Shown one piece after another: positions 7,990 to 15,917 of a stretch of 64,000 nucleotides of DNA. The position numbers and the translations under genes were made by a program. The stretch covers positions 1 through 64,000 of the forward strand of contig CAZIIM010000004.1 of NCBI GenBank assembly GCA_964539305.1. Reading direction: 5' to 3'. Positions within the stretch are counted from its first letter, which is position 1. Each line of letters opens with the position of its first letter. This DNA comes from CAZNUM01 sp964539305 (GTDB taxonomy: Bacteria > Fidelibacterota > Marinisomatia > Marinisomatales > TCS55). Under the pieces are notes generated by a model, which saw only the letters and a list, made by a program, of their open reading frames with translations, did not search any database and was not told the origin of the DNA.

Positions 7990-9352
7990 AACAAACAATA
8001 ATAGTCACTCCCTTAAAATACTCGTGGTGGACGACGAGGAATTGTTCCGGGTGTCCCTCTGCGACGATTTAAATGCCGGCGGTTTTGAGACCGAAGGTGT
8101 AGGCACTGCGGAAGCGGCGCGAAAAGTATTAATGCAAAACAAAGTTGACGTTGTCCTCACAGACTTACGGCTTCCCGGAAGTAATGGTGTTGAATTGCTC
8201 AACTGGGTCCGGAAAAATAATCCCGATATTACAGTCATCGTAATGACGGCCTATGCCACCGTTCAAACCGCCGTGAATGCCTTAAAAAGGGGGGCCTATG
8301 ATTACATCACCAAACCGTTCAGCATGGACGAATTATTTCTGACACTGGGACGAATTCAGCAATATCAGGCGGTTGTACACGAAAATATTCAGCTGAAACA
8401 CCAGCTAAAATACCAGGTTCAGTATGAAAACCTGGTGGGCAAATGCAAAGCCATGAAGGATATTTTCCACCTGATTGAGGTTGTCTCCAATTCTGAGAGT
8501 TCAGTTCTCATCTCCGGGGAAACCGGTTCGGGAAAGGAGATGATTGCCAACGCGATTCATTATCACAGCCCCCGGGCCAGTGGACCTTACATTAAAGTGA
8601 GTTGTGCCATCATTTCTAAGGATATCCTAGAAAGTGAATTATTCGGCCATGTAAAGGGTGCCTTCACCGGAGCTATCCGGGATAAAAAAGGCCGTTTTGA
8701 GGAAGCCAACGGCGGCACCCTTTTTCTGGACGATGTGGATGACATTCCCCTGGATTTACAGGTCAAATTGCTGCGGGTGCTGGAAGAACACAGCTTTGAG
8801 AAAGTCGGGGGGTCCAGAAAAGTCCGGGTAGACATCCGCGTAATCGCTGCCACTAAGAAAAATCTGCTGGAACTGGCCGAAGCGGGAAAATTCCGGCAGG
8901 ACCTGTTCTACCGCCTCAATGTTGTCCCCATTAATGTTCCACCCCTCCGGGAGCGAAAAGAAGATATTCCATTGTTAGTAGAGCACTTTTTAAAAATCTT
9001 TTCAAAAGGGAAAACAGTTACTTTCACTCCAGAAGCTTTGAAAATACTCATCAGCTACCATTGGCCCGGAAATGTCCGGGAATTAAAAAACATGATTGAA
9101 CGACTGCTGTTGGTCAACGACAGTCCGGTTATTGACGAATCCATGTTACCCGATGAGGTCTTGGATATCGGCCCCCTTCAACCTGAAACTGTCCAACAAC
9201 ACTCTTTGAGTAAAGTTTTGGACAAAGTTGAAAGAGACATTCTGGAATCAACGCTGCAGAAAATGAACGGGAATCAAACCAAGACTGCCCGCTTACTGCG
9301 CATACCACTCTCCACCCTCAGGAGCAAACTGCAGAAATACAATATTATTTAG
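7982..9352 (+). CDS. NtrC-family sigma-54-dependent response regulator
   Basis: I start this 456-residue protein at the ATG 7982, inside the kinase end, because the receiver domain begins at residue 11; the upstream in-frame extension reads through kinase sequence. The receiver domain has acidic pocket D17-D18 and phospho-acceptor D61. The AAA+ domain has Walker A GETGSGKE at 179-186 and GAFTGA at 226-231, the loop that contacts sigma-54. Walker B reads FLDD where most family members have FLDE. A Fis-type helix-turn-helix lies at the C-terminus (NQTKTARLL...TLRSKL). Near-consensus sigma-54 sites at 9531 and 11836 are the obvious targets, with the nonahaem cytochrome gene immediately downstream. 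Confidence 0.93.
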   Translation: MSETNNNSHSLKILVVDDEELFRVSLCDDLNAGGFETEGVGTAEAARKVLMQNKVDVVLTDLRLPGSNGVELLNWVRKNNPDITVIVMTAYATVQTAVNALKRGAYDYITKPFSMDELFLTLGRIQQYQAVVHENIQLKHQLKYQVQYENLVGKCKAMKDIFHLIEVVSNSESSVLISGETGSGKEMIANAIHYHSPRASGPYIKVSCAIISKDILESELFGHVKGAFTGAIRDKKGRFEEANGGTLFLDDVDDIPLDLQVKLLRVLEEHSFEKVGGSRKVRVDIRVIAATKKNLLELAEAGKFRQDLFYRLNVVPINVPPLRERKEDIPLLVEHFLKIFSKGKTVTFTPEALKILISYHWPGNVRELKNMIERLLLVNDSPVIDESMLPDEVLDIGPLQPETVQQHSLSKVLDKVERDILESTLQKMNGNQTKTARLLRIPLSTLRSKLQKYNII

Positions 9353-9530
9353 CAGTAGCTGCTGGTTCTTTTTAAAATTCTCAAATTATACGAAATTTTG
9401 CATATTTAGCGAATAATCGCATTTTATTCGGCCTCGTAACAATCCCTACGCCCTGATCAGCCTTTACTTATTCCGGATTTAAGCGACTGAAAAACGATTA
9501 AACAGACGTCCAGGGTAATTAATGACCATT

Positions 9531-9547
9531 TTGGCATAGTTATTGCT
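9531..9547 (+). promoter_or_regulatory. Sigma-54 (-24/-12) promoter for the nonahaem cytochrome gene
   Basis: TTGGCATAGTTATTGCT matches the sigma-54 consensus TGGCAY-R-N4-TTGCW with the correct 10-base gap between GG and GC. It lies 85 bp before the ATG at 9632, which leaves room for a leader and Shine-Dalgarno. The gene for a sigma-54 activator ends 179 bp upstream, which supports a functional site. Confidence 0.85.
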
Positions 9548-9631
9548 CACGTATTATAAGGGATTGTTACAATCAGGTTGCAGAACAGGTTGCAGAAAAT
9601 TTACTGATTAAGAGAACAGTGAGGTAAAAAA

Positions 9632-11380
9632 ATGAAATTATTGATTCAATATACCCGCCAGGCCGGTATTCTAATTATCTCGCTCCTATTTATCAGCTTT
9701 TTTTTGGTAAATACAACCGCCTGTGAAAAAACGGTTGAAAAGGTGGTTGAGGTTCATGATACAACCTTTGTTCACATCATCAGTGTTGATGATATCAACG
9801 CCACTCCCGATTCTATCGCTGTTGGTGGTACCATCACCTTGACAGCCGATGTCAGTCTCAACGGTACCACTGGGGATTTGACCTATGACTGGAAAGCCAC
9901 GGCCGGTAAATTCGATTCAGCGACCGGTGACACTGTTATCTGGCGCGCTCCGGATGAAGCCGGTTCGTATACAATCACCGTACATGTTAGCGATGGAGCC
10001 AATATTGGAATTGGATCCCGCCTGGTTGGAGTTGGCATGTACGCTCCTACGGTCACTCCTTACTATGTCGGCCAGGAAGAATGTGCCGGTTGTCACGGTA
10101 AAGCCAGCGGTTCCAGTTATGATATTAGTGAAGCCTGGGCCCAGACTAATCACGCTCACGCCTGGGAAACGCTGCAGAGCAGCGACCATGCTGCACCTTA
10201 TTGTTTCGGCTGTCATTCGGTTGGTTATGAAGGCGAGAACGGAAACAGCGGGTACGATGAAGCACCAATCGCCAAGTTTGAAAATGTTCAGTGTGAAAAC
10301 TGTCATGGCCCGGGATCCGACCATCTTGCCAGCCATGATAAAGCTGATATTGATAAAAATTACGATGCTTCCGTTTGTGGAACCTGTCATGATGGTGAAT
10401 ATCATCCTTTCTATACTGAATGGGCTGCTTCTGTTCACGGAAATTCCCTGGAGAATCATGCTGCAGGTAGTTCTTACTGCCAGGGATGTCACGAAGGCGT
10501 GGGTGCATCGATACGCTTAGCAGGGGACATGAGCACGTTTTATGGCAGCGGCGCTATAACCGATCGGCCGGATACCAGCGATGTTCCTCTTTCGGCGATC
10601 TCCTGTGCCACCTGCCATAGCCCCCATCAGGCTGACAATGAGCACCAATTACGGACCGTCAGTGATGTTCAACTGGTTGATGCCAATGGCGTAACACCCA
10701 GTCCCATCACTGAAGGAGGCAATGGCAAACTGTGTATGCAGTGTCACCATGCCCGTCGTTCTGCTGACACTCAACTGGAAGAAGGGTATGCCTATTTTGG
10801 CCCCCATGGAAGTCCCCAGGCGGATATGCTTGCCGCCCAGAGTGCCTACCTCGGAGTTGCCGATGCCGGCTTTAATTGGGCAGCTCCTTCCCATCTGTAT
10901 ATTGAAAACAGTTGTGTGACCTGCCACATGAATGCCATTCCGTTTGATGGTACCGTTGCTGTAACCGGCCATTCTTATGAACCAACCGTTGAAGCCTGCG
11001 CCAAATGCCACGGAACAATTACTGATTTCGCCGACATCATGGCCCGGGATGATTTCGATGGTGATGGAACAGTCAAAGGAGTACAAAACGAAGTAACTGG
11101 TTTAATCACGCTACTTGAAACCGCCCTAGTCAGTGCCGGATTAGATACTACTGGAGGGACCGATATCGTACATGCCCTGGGTGATACGCTGAGATCAACA
11201 TTACAATTACGCAAGGCGGGCTATAATCTGGCTTTCGTCCTGGATGATAAAAGTCTTGGAGTACATAACCCTGATTACGCTGTACAGCTACTCCAGCAAA
11301 GCTACAAGTTTCTCACCGGTGCTCTGCCTCAGGGCGCCATCGAGGCTGAAGGATCAGTTAAGGTAGCCACAATTTGGTAA
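9632..11380 (+). CDS. Exported nonahaem c-type cytochrome with N-terminal Ig-like domain
   Basis: The 582-residue protein has an N-terminal hydrophobic export signal ending near Cys31 (NTTAC). This could be a non-canonical lipobox or simply a signal peptide end. Residues about 45-135 look like an Ig/PKD-type beta domain (TYDWKA, GSYTITVHVSDG). Nine CXXCH motifs follow between about 150 and 455, the third followed by GPG (CENCHGPG), a layout like cytochrome c554 modules. The C-terminal 120 residues have no haem. It should act in electron transfer in the periplasm or at the outer surface; the partner is unknown. It sits behind a sigma-54 promoter, and a degenerate barrel gene follows downstream. 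Confidence 0.88.
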   Translation: MKLLIQYTRQAGILIISLLFISFFLVNTTACEKTVEKVVEVHDTTFVHIISVDDINATPDSIAVGGTITLTADVSLNGTTGDLTYDWKATAGKFDSATGDTVIWRAPDEAGSYTITVHVSDGANIGIGSRLVGVGMYAPTVTPYYVGQEECAGCHGKASGSSYDISEAWAQTNHAHAWETLQSSDHAAPYCFGCHSVGYEGENGNSGYDEAPIAKFENVQCENCHGPGSDHLASHDKADIDKNYDASVCGTCHDGEYHPFYTEWAASVHGNSLENHAAGSSYCQGCHEGVGASIRLAGDMSTFYGSGAITDRPDTSDVPLSAISCATCHSPHQADNEHQLRTVSDVQLVDANGVTPSPITEGGNGKLCMQCHHARRSADTQLEEGYAYFGPHGSPQADMLAAQSAYLGVADAGFNWAAPSHLYIENSCVTCHMNAIPFDGTVAVTGHSYEPTVEACAKCHGTITDFADIMARDDFDGDGTVKGVQNEVTGLITLLETALVSAGLDTTGGTDIVHALGDTLRSTLQLRKAGYNLAFVLDDKSLGVHNPDYAVQLLQQSYKFLTGALPQGAIEAEGSVKVATIW

Positions 11381-11477
11381 AAAGTGTTCGATGGGTGAAT
11401 CTACTCCATCATATCGTTTTCGCTCAACTTACATAATGTGAAAATGAAATAAACCATCGAACACAATAATACCAAAA

Positions 11478-11514
11478 ATAAAGAAGGGGAGTAACTCCCC
11501 TTCTTTATTTTTTA
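11478..11514 (+). terminator. Rho-independent terminator of the nonahaem cytochrome gene
   Basis: A 14-bp perfect stem (ATAAAGAAGGGGAG, loop TAA) is followed by a T-rich tract, about 100 bp after the cytochrome stop codon. Confidence 0.9.
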
Positions 11515-11695
11515 TAAACGGTCTAAAGGACCTGAATTATTCCCTATCTTAATTCCGATGAAAGACCTAACCAACGGTTTCGATTATTGTGTTTACGAAC
11601 TTAATAAAATTACGCTCTTAACCAGGCCACAGTAAACTTTTGCACTACAGTTTGCTAGATTCATAACGATGAAACAGCCGATTTAAGTTTTATTA

Positions 11696-11726
11696 ACGAA
11701 ATATCGTTATTATAACGATATTTCGT
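11696..11726. repeat. 31-bp inverted repeat (15-bp perfect arms, 1-base spacer)
   Basis: The arm ACGAAATATCGTTAT is followed by one T and its exact reverse complement. The flanks CAGCC (about 11676) and GGCTG (about 11731) could extend pairing into a larger hairpin. It lies 110 bp upstream of the second sigma-54 site, which is a typical position for an enhancer-like activator site, but no binding protein is established. Confidence 0.8.
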
Positions 11727-11835
11727 GGGTAGGCTGCTTTTTAATATTAACCTATTTACGCCCGTCTCCCCCCACTTTGTGCTGTTTTCGACAATTAAAT
11801 ACATCACTACCGACTTCTCCCGCCAATCAGCTCTT

Positions 11836-11852
11836 TTGGCATACTAGTTGCA
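11836..11852 (+). promoter_or_regulatory. Sigma-54 (-24/-12) promoter upstream of the barrel pseudogene
   Basis: TTGGCATACTAGTTGCA fits TGGCAY-R-N4-TTGCW fully and shares TTGGCATA with the site at 9531. The predicted start of transcription (about 11862) is only a few bases before the ATG at 11866, so the leader would be almost absent. Either translation starts downstream (ATG 11908 after AGGTGGGTGG) or the leader has been shortened. Confidence 0.75.
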
Positions 11853-11865
11853 ACCAAAGATTACC

Positions 11866-13368
11866 ATGAAAGCAAATTATGCGATCTTAGGTGGGTGGAC
11901 GTTGCTCATGGTTATTCCTCGGGCTGGTCAAGGGCCGGTCTATTTCAATAGTCCGGGGGAAACACAAAGGCGTAAAGGTAATCTTTACGCCTAGCGGGGG
12001 ACATGAGTATCAATCATGGCGGAGATTCAATCCTTCACCGGCCAGACACCACTTATATGGATACATTTTCCATATTCGTTAATCTCCGCCATGGCACCCA
12101 TTTATTCCTGTCTATGGTCTGGTAAAATCGCAAGATACTAAATATTTTCATCAGTGGTTAAACTGATCGGTATGGTTTACCTTTTTCTTTCCTCTAAAGG
12201 AAAAAATATTTTGCTCAATTCAAGTATTTTCGGTTAATACTGCTAAACTTCTGTTTTACGGGGATTGCCGTTTCTGCCGGCACTATTACACAATCATTAG
12301 CCTACCCCCGATTGGATATACAATCCAGTGAACGCTTTCTCTATAAGACCCGAATCCAGTTCCTTCAAAATGTCACTTCCCGGGCGCATCTGAACCTTGA
12401 CGCCGGTTACACGCCGGCCATTATTTCCAGACAGAACAAGCTTCGCCTCTACGCTTTTAATTTTACGTTTAATCCACGATCCAAATTGCAGGTTGAAATT
12501 GGCCGTACTGTTTACTGGAATCCTTTGTTTCCGTCCAGGGTGGAGGCGCCCGGATCAGCCTTCAGCGAGGAAATAGTAAAATAACTTATGTTGGCGGCAT
12601 TATTGCCCCGAGTTATTTTGAAAGCAGAAACTATTCTACCGACTACGGCTCTCATTACCTTGAATGGAACCTGGACCTTCACCGCAATAAATACCGTTTC
12701 AGCTCCTGGTTGGTAAAAAAATCAAAAGACCCTGAACAATATGTAGGCTTTTTATTCCGGCAGCAATCCTTTTCCGTGGACGAAAACAGCGTTGAAAACA
12801 CAACCTGTACTTTCAACCGGTGTCAGAGTCCGGTGGAGTAACACTTTACTATGGACCAGCAGTATTGTTAAACGCACTCAAACCACTGACCAGGACTTCC
12901 GATTTAACAGCACGCTGCAGGGGAGTCGCTTCCAGATTATGCTTATTACCGAAACTCATCATCTGGCCCGTTCCGTCGGTGGCAGTTTAACAGCTCGGCA
13001 CCATCTTTCCCAATCACTCTCCATCGGCAGCAACTTCTTTTACCGAAACTACACTTTCAACAGTGCTGAAGCCGATTTTAAAACCACCGGCATCTCCGGG
13101 TGGTTGTCCTTTACTCCCAACACCACCTGGAGTTTGAAAATGACCGGGATAAACCAATTTGTCCCGTCACCAGTCATATTGCCAATAACTCTACCTGGAT
13201 TGATGTCCTCGAAGGATTTGACAATTGTCCCTACCACGTTCCTTTCCTGAAGCGCCACATCTGTACCTGCCCCGTGCGGTGCGAACTATTCCTTAAATAC
13301 GGTAAGTAGTCAATCCAAGAATACTGTCTCCTCCCCTTGCTTACCGGATTTGAAATTTTCAGTGGGCT
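11866..13368 (+). pseudogene. Frameshifted outer-membrane beta-barrel protein gene
   Basis: A signal-peptide-like start at ATG 11866 (MKANYAILGGWTLLMV) runs into a stop at 11992. Barrel-like sequence then continues in different frames: about 12312-12560, then 12563-12790, then 12792-13250, plus shorter pieces up to about 13368. The pieces have the alternating polar/aromatic pattern of barrel strands (for example LQVEIGRTVYW, LEWNLDLHRNKY, SIGSNFFYRNYTF). The order and spacing of strands resemble the barrel protein at 27478-28713, which is paired with a 14-haem cytochrome. At least three frame changes and internal stops make an intact product impossible as the sequence stands. An intact-looking sigma-54 promoter precedes it. 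Assembly error is unlikely to explain several separate shifts, but it cannot be excluded. Confidence 0.75.
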
Positions 13369-13429
13369 AAAGCGCAAAATCAATAATCAGGAAAAAGCTG
13401 CTGAAACCGGACTTAAATCTGCCAACGAA

Positions 13430-14143
13430 CTACCCAATCTCTAATCCAATGATTAAACGGAACAGCGTTTTGGGTTTCTGATTCTTAATTGTTGTAACGG
13501 CGAATCCAGAACCGAGTGCCATGTAAAGCCCGTCCCGACCATGGGTGATCACAGGCCCCAGATAATGGCCGTTGTCGCTGCCCTGACTCTCAATGCCGAA
13601 CCCAAGGATCTCGTTCACCTGAAAATGGAACCCGGCAGCGTATTTCAAGGACTTTTCCCAGGGCCCATCCGCCTCCCGCTCCAGCTCCACCATCGGATTC
13701 ACAGCAAGGTTGATTCGTCCAAAGTCTTTCGCAAAAACACCCTTCACCTCCAGCTCGTGAGTACTGAAATCAGGAACCCCCTTGTATTCAACATACAATA
13801 AGGGATCCATCCAATACTGATTCTGCTCACCAAACCGGTATCGGGTTCTTACTTTAAACCCGGAGTATTCCAGGCTACGATTCGGTTTTTGAGTGAACGT
13901 CTGATAGAAGCCGACATCGAAACGATTATTCATTCCGATTTCAAGTTCAAGATTATGAACTACCGTAACCCTGCCTTCAAACTGGGACAGGGCTGGGCCG
14001 GTAAAAGTGGTGTACATCTCCACTTCTGCCTCCCCCCGTTCCATGGTGTGATATCCGTAGGTCCAGACGTAGTCCCGCTCATCCGCGAAAACGATCTGAA
14101 TCAATAAGAAAAATGAAAGAAAAATGTGACTGTGTCTTTTCAT
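13430..14143 (-). CDS. Outer-membrane beta-barrel-like protein, function unknown
   Basis: The 237-residue protein has a clear signal peptide (cleavage near FA-DE, residue 21) and then repeated amphipathic strands rich in Tyr, Phe and Gly, ending in a hydrophobic strand (LFRLIIGLEIG) as barrels often do. An AAAGGAAA ribosome-binding site lies about 7 bases before the ATG. It is divergent from the octahaem cytochrome gene at 14454 and convergent with the barrel pseudogene. It could be a porin, or a transporter-type barrel accompanying redox proteins. I do not recognise a specific family. Confidence 0.65.
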   Translation of the reverse strand: MKRHSHIFLSFFLLIQIVFADERDYVWTYGYHTMERGEAEVEMYTTFTGPALSQFEGRVTVVHNLELEIGMNNRFDVGFYQTFTQKPNRSLEYSGFKVRTRYRFGEQNQYWMDPLLYVEYKGVPDFSTHELEVKGVFAKDFGRINLAVNPMVELEREADGPWEKSLKYAAGFHFQVNEILGFGIESQGSDNGHYLGPVITHGRDGLYMALGSGFAVTTIKNQKPKTLFRLIIGLEIG

Positions 14144-14453
14144 TGTACTTGTTTCCTTTGTACTATAGTTGGAGCATTTAAACCGGTATAAATATATTGA
14201 GACTGAATCTCAATAACAATATTAAATTCTAAAGGACCCCGAAATTCGACTAAATAAGTCAGCATTTATCTTGATAAACAGGGATAAATCCAATCCGAAT
14301 CAGAACATCTTCAAAAAATTCCCATTTAAAACCGGGAATTTTTTAGATTCCTGTGTTACTAAAATGAGTGTGCTGCATTGAAAGCCTGATTTCATTCCAG
14401 GTTTCCTAAGCTGCATTCTCTAATGAACGTTGACCAACCAAAGGGGGTACGTT
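14144..14453. other. Divergent promoter region
   Basis: This 310-bp gap separates the barrel gene (minus) from the octahaem cytochrome gene (plus). Apart from a terminator-like hairpin at 14313-14344 I see no site that I can name; no sigma-54 motif is present. Confidence 0.6.
14313..14344. terminator. Terminator-like hairpin in a divergent intergenic region
   Basis: AAAAAATTCCC, a 10-base loop and GGGAATTTTTT give an 11-bp stem with A- and T-runs on the two sides, so it could stop transcription from either strand. It lies between two divergent gene starts, where a terminator is unexpected. It might insulate the two promoters or act in a leader. Confidence 0.6.
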
Positions 14454-15686
14454 ATGAATTGGAAGACGCAATTTGTTGCCTATATGACCTTCCTTCCTGT
14501 ATTTGCTTTCGCCGCGAAAGATTGCGTTGAATGTCACACAAAAATCACACCAAACATCGTTTCGGACTGGACCCTGAGTAAACACAGTGAGAATGAAGTG
14601 GGTTGCGCGACCTGCCATGGAGACAACCATTCCTCAGCAAAAGATGTGTCCAAAGTTTTCATTCCCACGCCTGAAACCTGCGCCGACTGCCATGAGGATC
14701 AGGTAAACCAATTTTCAAAAGGGAAACACGCCGCCGCCTGGGCAGCCATGAACGCCATGCCCACAACCCATCAACTCCCCATGGCCCTCACCACGGGAAT
14801 GAAAGGGTGTGGCGGTTGTCATAAAGTGGGTCTGAAAACAGACGCTGACATTATGAAGCTGAAAAAAGAAGGGGCTGGATTCGGGGTCGCCTCCTGTGAT
14901 GCCTGCCATACCCGACATCTCTTCTCCAAAGTAGAGGCACAACAACCGCAAGCCTGCCAGACATGCCATATGGGATTTGACCACCCCCAATGGGAAATGT
15001 ACTCCTCCTCTAAACATGGGGTACGAGCCCTGTTAAAGCAGAGTAAAATTCTTCCCGAATCGGTGGCAGCTCCCACCTGCCAGGATTGCCACATGGCGGA
15101 CGGGGACCATGAGGTCCGGACCGCCTGGGGATTTTTAGCCGTTCGGCTCCCACTACCGGAAGATGAACAATGGGCAAAGGATCAAACCACCATTTTACAA
15201 GCACTGGGTGTGCTGGACCCGGACGGCAATCCCACTGCCCGGCTTGACGTGGTTAAAGCGGCCGATGTTGCCCGCCTGACACAGGACGCCTGGCAGAAAG
15301 AGCGGGATAAAATGATTAAAGCGTGCAACCAATGTCATTCCGTCAATTTTGCCAAGGCAGAACTGGCAAAAGGGGACCAGATGATTAAAGAGACGGACCG
15401 GTTGCTAGCCGAAGCCATCCGCATAATCGCCGGGTTATATGAAGACGGTCTATTGGAAAAACCGGAAGGTTACACGTACGCCTTTCCTGATTTGCTTACC
15501 TTCCACGACGCCCCCACCGTGATCGAACAGACTTTATTCGAGATGCACCTGAAGCACCGGATGCGGGCATTCCAGGGCGCTTTCCACGCCAACCCGGATT
15601 ACGCCCTCTGGTATGGGTGGAGTGAAATGAAACGGGATCTGACCGAGATCAAAACGCTGGCTTCCGAATTGCGGAAAGAAAAATAA
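14454..15686 (+). CDS. Octahaem cytochrome c, hydroxylamine oxidoreductase (HAO)-like
   Basis: I start at the ATG 14454, which follows AAGGGGGT with good spacing and opens a signal peptide (cleavage near FAFA-AK); the upstream TTG 14430 adds residues that do not look coding. The mature protein has exactly eight CXXCH motifs (first CVECH, fourth CGGCH, eighth CNQCH) followed by a long helical haem-free tail of about 130 residues ending in an NPDYALWYGWSEM segment. This is the architecture of the HAO/octahaem family. Family members oxidise hydroxylamine or hydrazine, or reduce nitrite; oxidation needs a Tyr crosslink to the fourth haem, which I cannot place by eye. No quinol-linked partner (NapC type) is adjacent. 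It acts in the periplasm. The reaction direction is unresolved. Confidence 0.82.
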   Translation: MNWKTQFVAYMTFLPVFAFAAKDCVECHTKITPNIVSDWTLSKHSENEVGCATCHGDNHSSAKDVSKVFIPTPETCADCHEDQVNQFSKGKHAAAWAAMNAMPTTHQLPMALTTGMKGCGGCHKVGLKTDADIMKLKKEGAGFGVASCDACHTRHLFSKVEAQQPQACQTCHMGFDHPQWEMYSSSKHGVRALLKQSKILPESVAAPTCQDCHMADGDHEVRTAWGFLAVRLPLPEDEQWAKDQTTILQALGVLDPDGNPTARLDVVKAADVARLTQDAWQKERDKMIKACNQCHSVNFAKAELAKGDQMIKETDRLLAEAIRIIAGLYEDGLLEKPEGYTYAFPDLLTFHDAPTVIEQTLFEMHLKHRMRAFQGAFHANPDYALWYGWSEMKRDLTEIKTLASELRKEK

Positions 15687-15742
15687 ATCATGGAATATTT
15701 GGAGGGATCCCCTGAGCGGGAACTCATTCTAAAACGATAATA

Positions 15743-15774
15743 AAAACCCCTGGTTTTTCCGACCAGGGGTTTTT
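15743..15774 (+). terminator. Rho-independent terminator of the octahaem cytochrome gene
   Basis: AAAAACCCCTGGT and its near-complete complement around a short TTTTCCG loop are followed by TTTT. It lies just before the convergent tRNA gene, for which it could also serve. Confidence 0.85.
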
Positions 15775-15778
15775 ACTG

Positions 15779-15851
15779 TGGGCCCACAGGGATTCGAACC
15801 CCGAACCGACGGATTATGAGTCCGCTGCTCTAACCATTGAGCTATGGGCCC
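15779..15851 (-). tRNA. tRNA with anticodon CAT (elongator Met or Ile2)
   Basis: The minus strand folds as a complete cloverleaf of 73 bases: 7-bp acceptor GGGCCCA/TGGGCCC, D arm with GCTC..GAGC, anticodon loop CTCATAA, and T arm with GGTTCGAATCC. The 3' CCA is not encoded. Anticodon CAT means either elongator tRNA-Met or tRNA-Ile2, whose C34 is converted to lysidine. The GGTTAGAGCAG D arm recalls Ile2, but sequence alone does not decide. The D-stem and acceptor exclude a typical initiator. Confidence 0.93.
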
Positions 15852-15917
15852 CAAAGGGGGTTGAAATTAACACCTTCCTTCTATTCGTGGGCAAAATTCT
15901 TCCTAAATTCAATCCCC

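Larger units (their letters stand above)
11381..11865. other. Intergenic region with terminator, long palindrome and sigma-54 site
   Basis: This 485-bp gap holds no gene that I can support. It contains a strong terminator (11478-11514), a 31-bp inverted repeat (11696-11726) and a near-consensus sigma-54 promoter (11836-11852), each listed separately. Confidence 0.7.

Noticed and set aside
9350..9376. Weak stem AGCAG-TAG-CTGCT followed by TTCTTTTT after the response regulator gene
   Set aside because: A five-base stem with a three-base loop is too weak to call a terminator with confidence.
9885..11086. Long opposite- and alternative-frame reading frames inside the nonahaem cytochrome gene
   Set aside because: They are shadows: the haem motifs, the signal peptide and the promoter and terminator all belong to the frame 9632-11380.
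11891..12082. A 63-residue frame at the beginning of the barrel pseudogene
   Set aside because: It overlaps the degenerate barrel sequence in another frame and has no start signal or recognisable domain.
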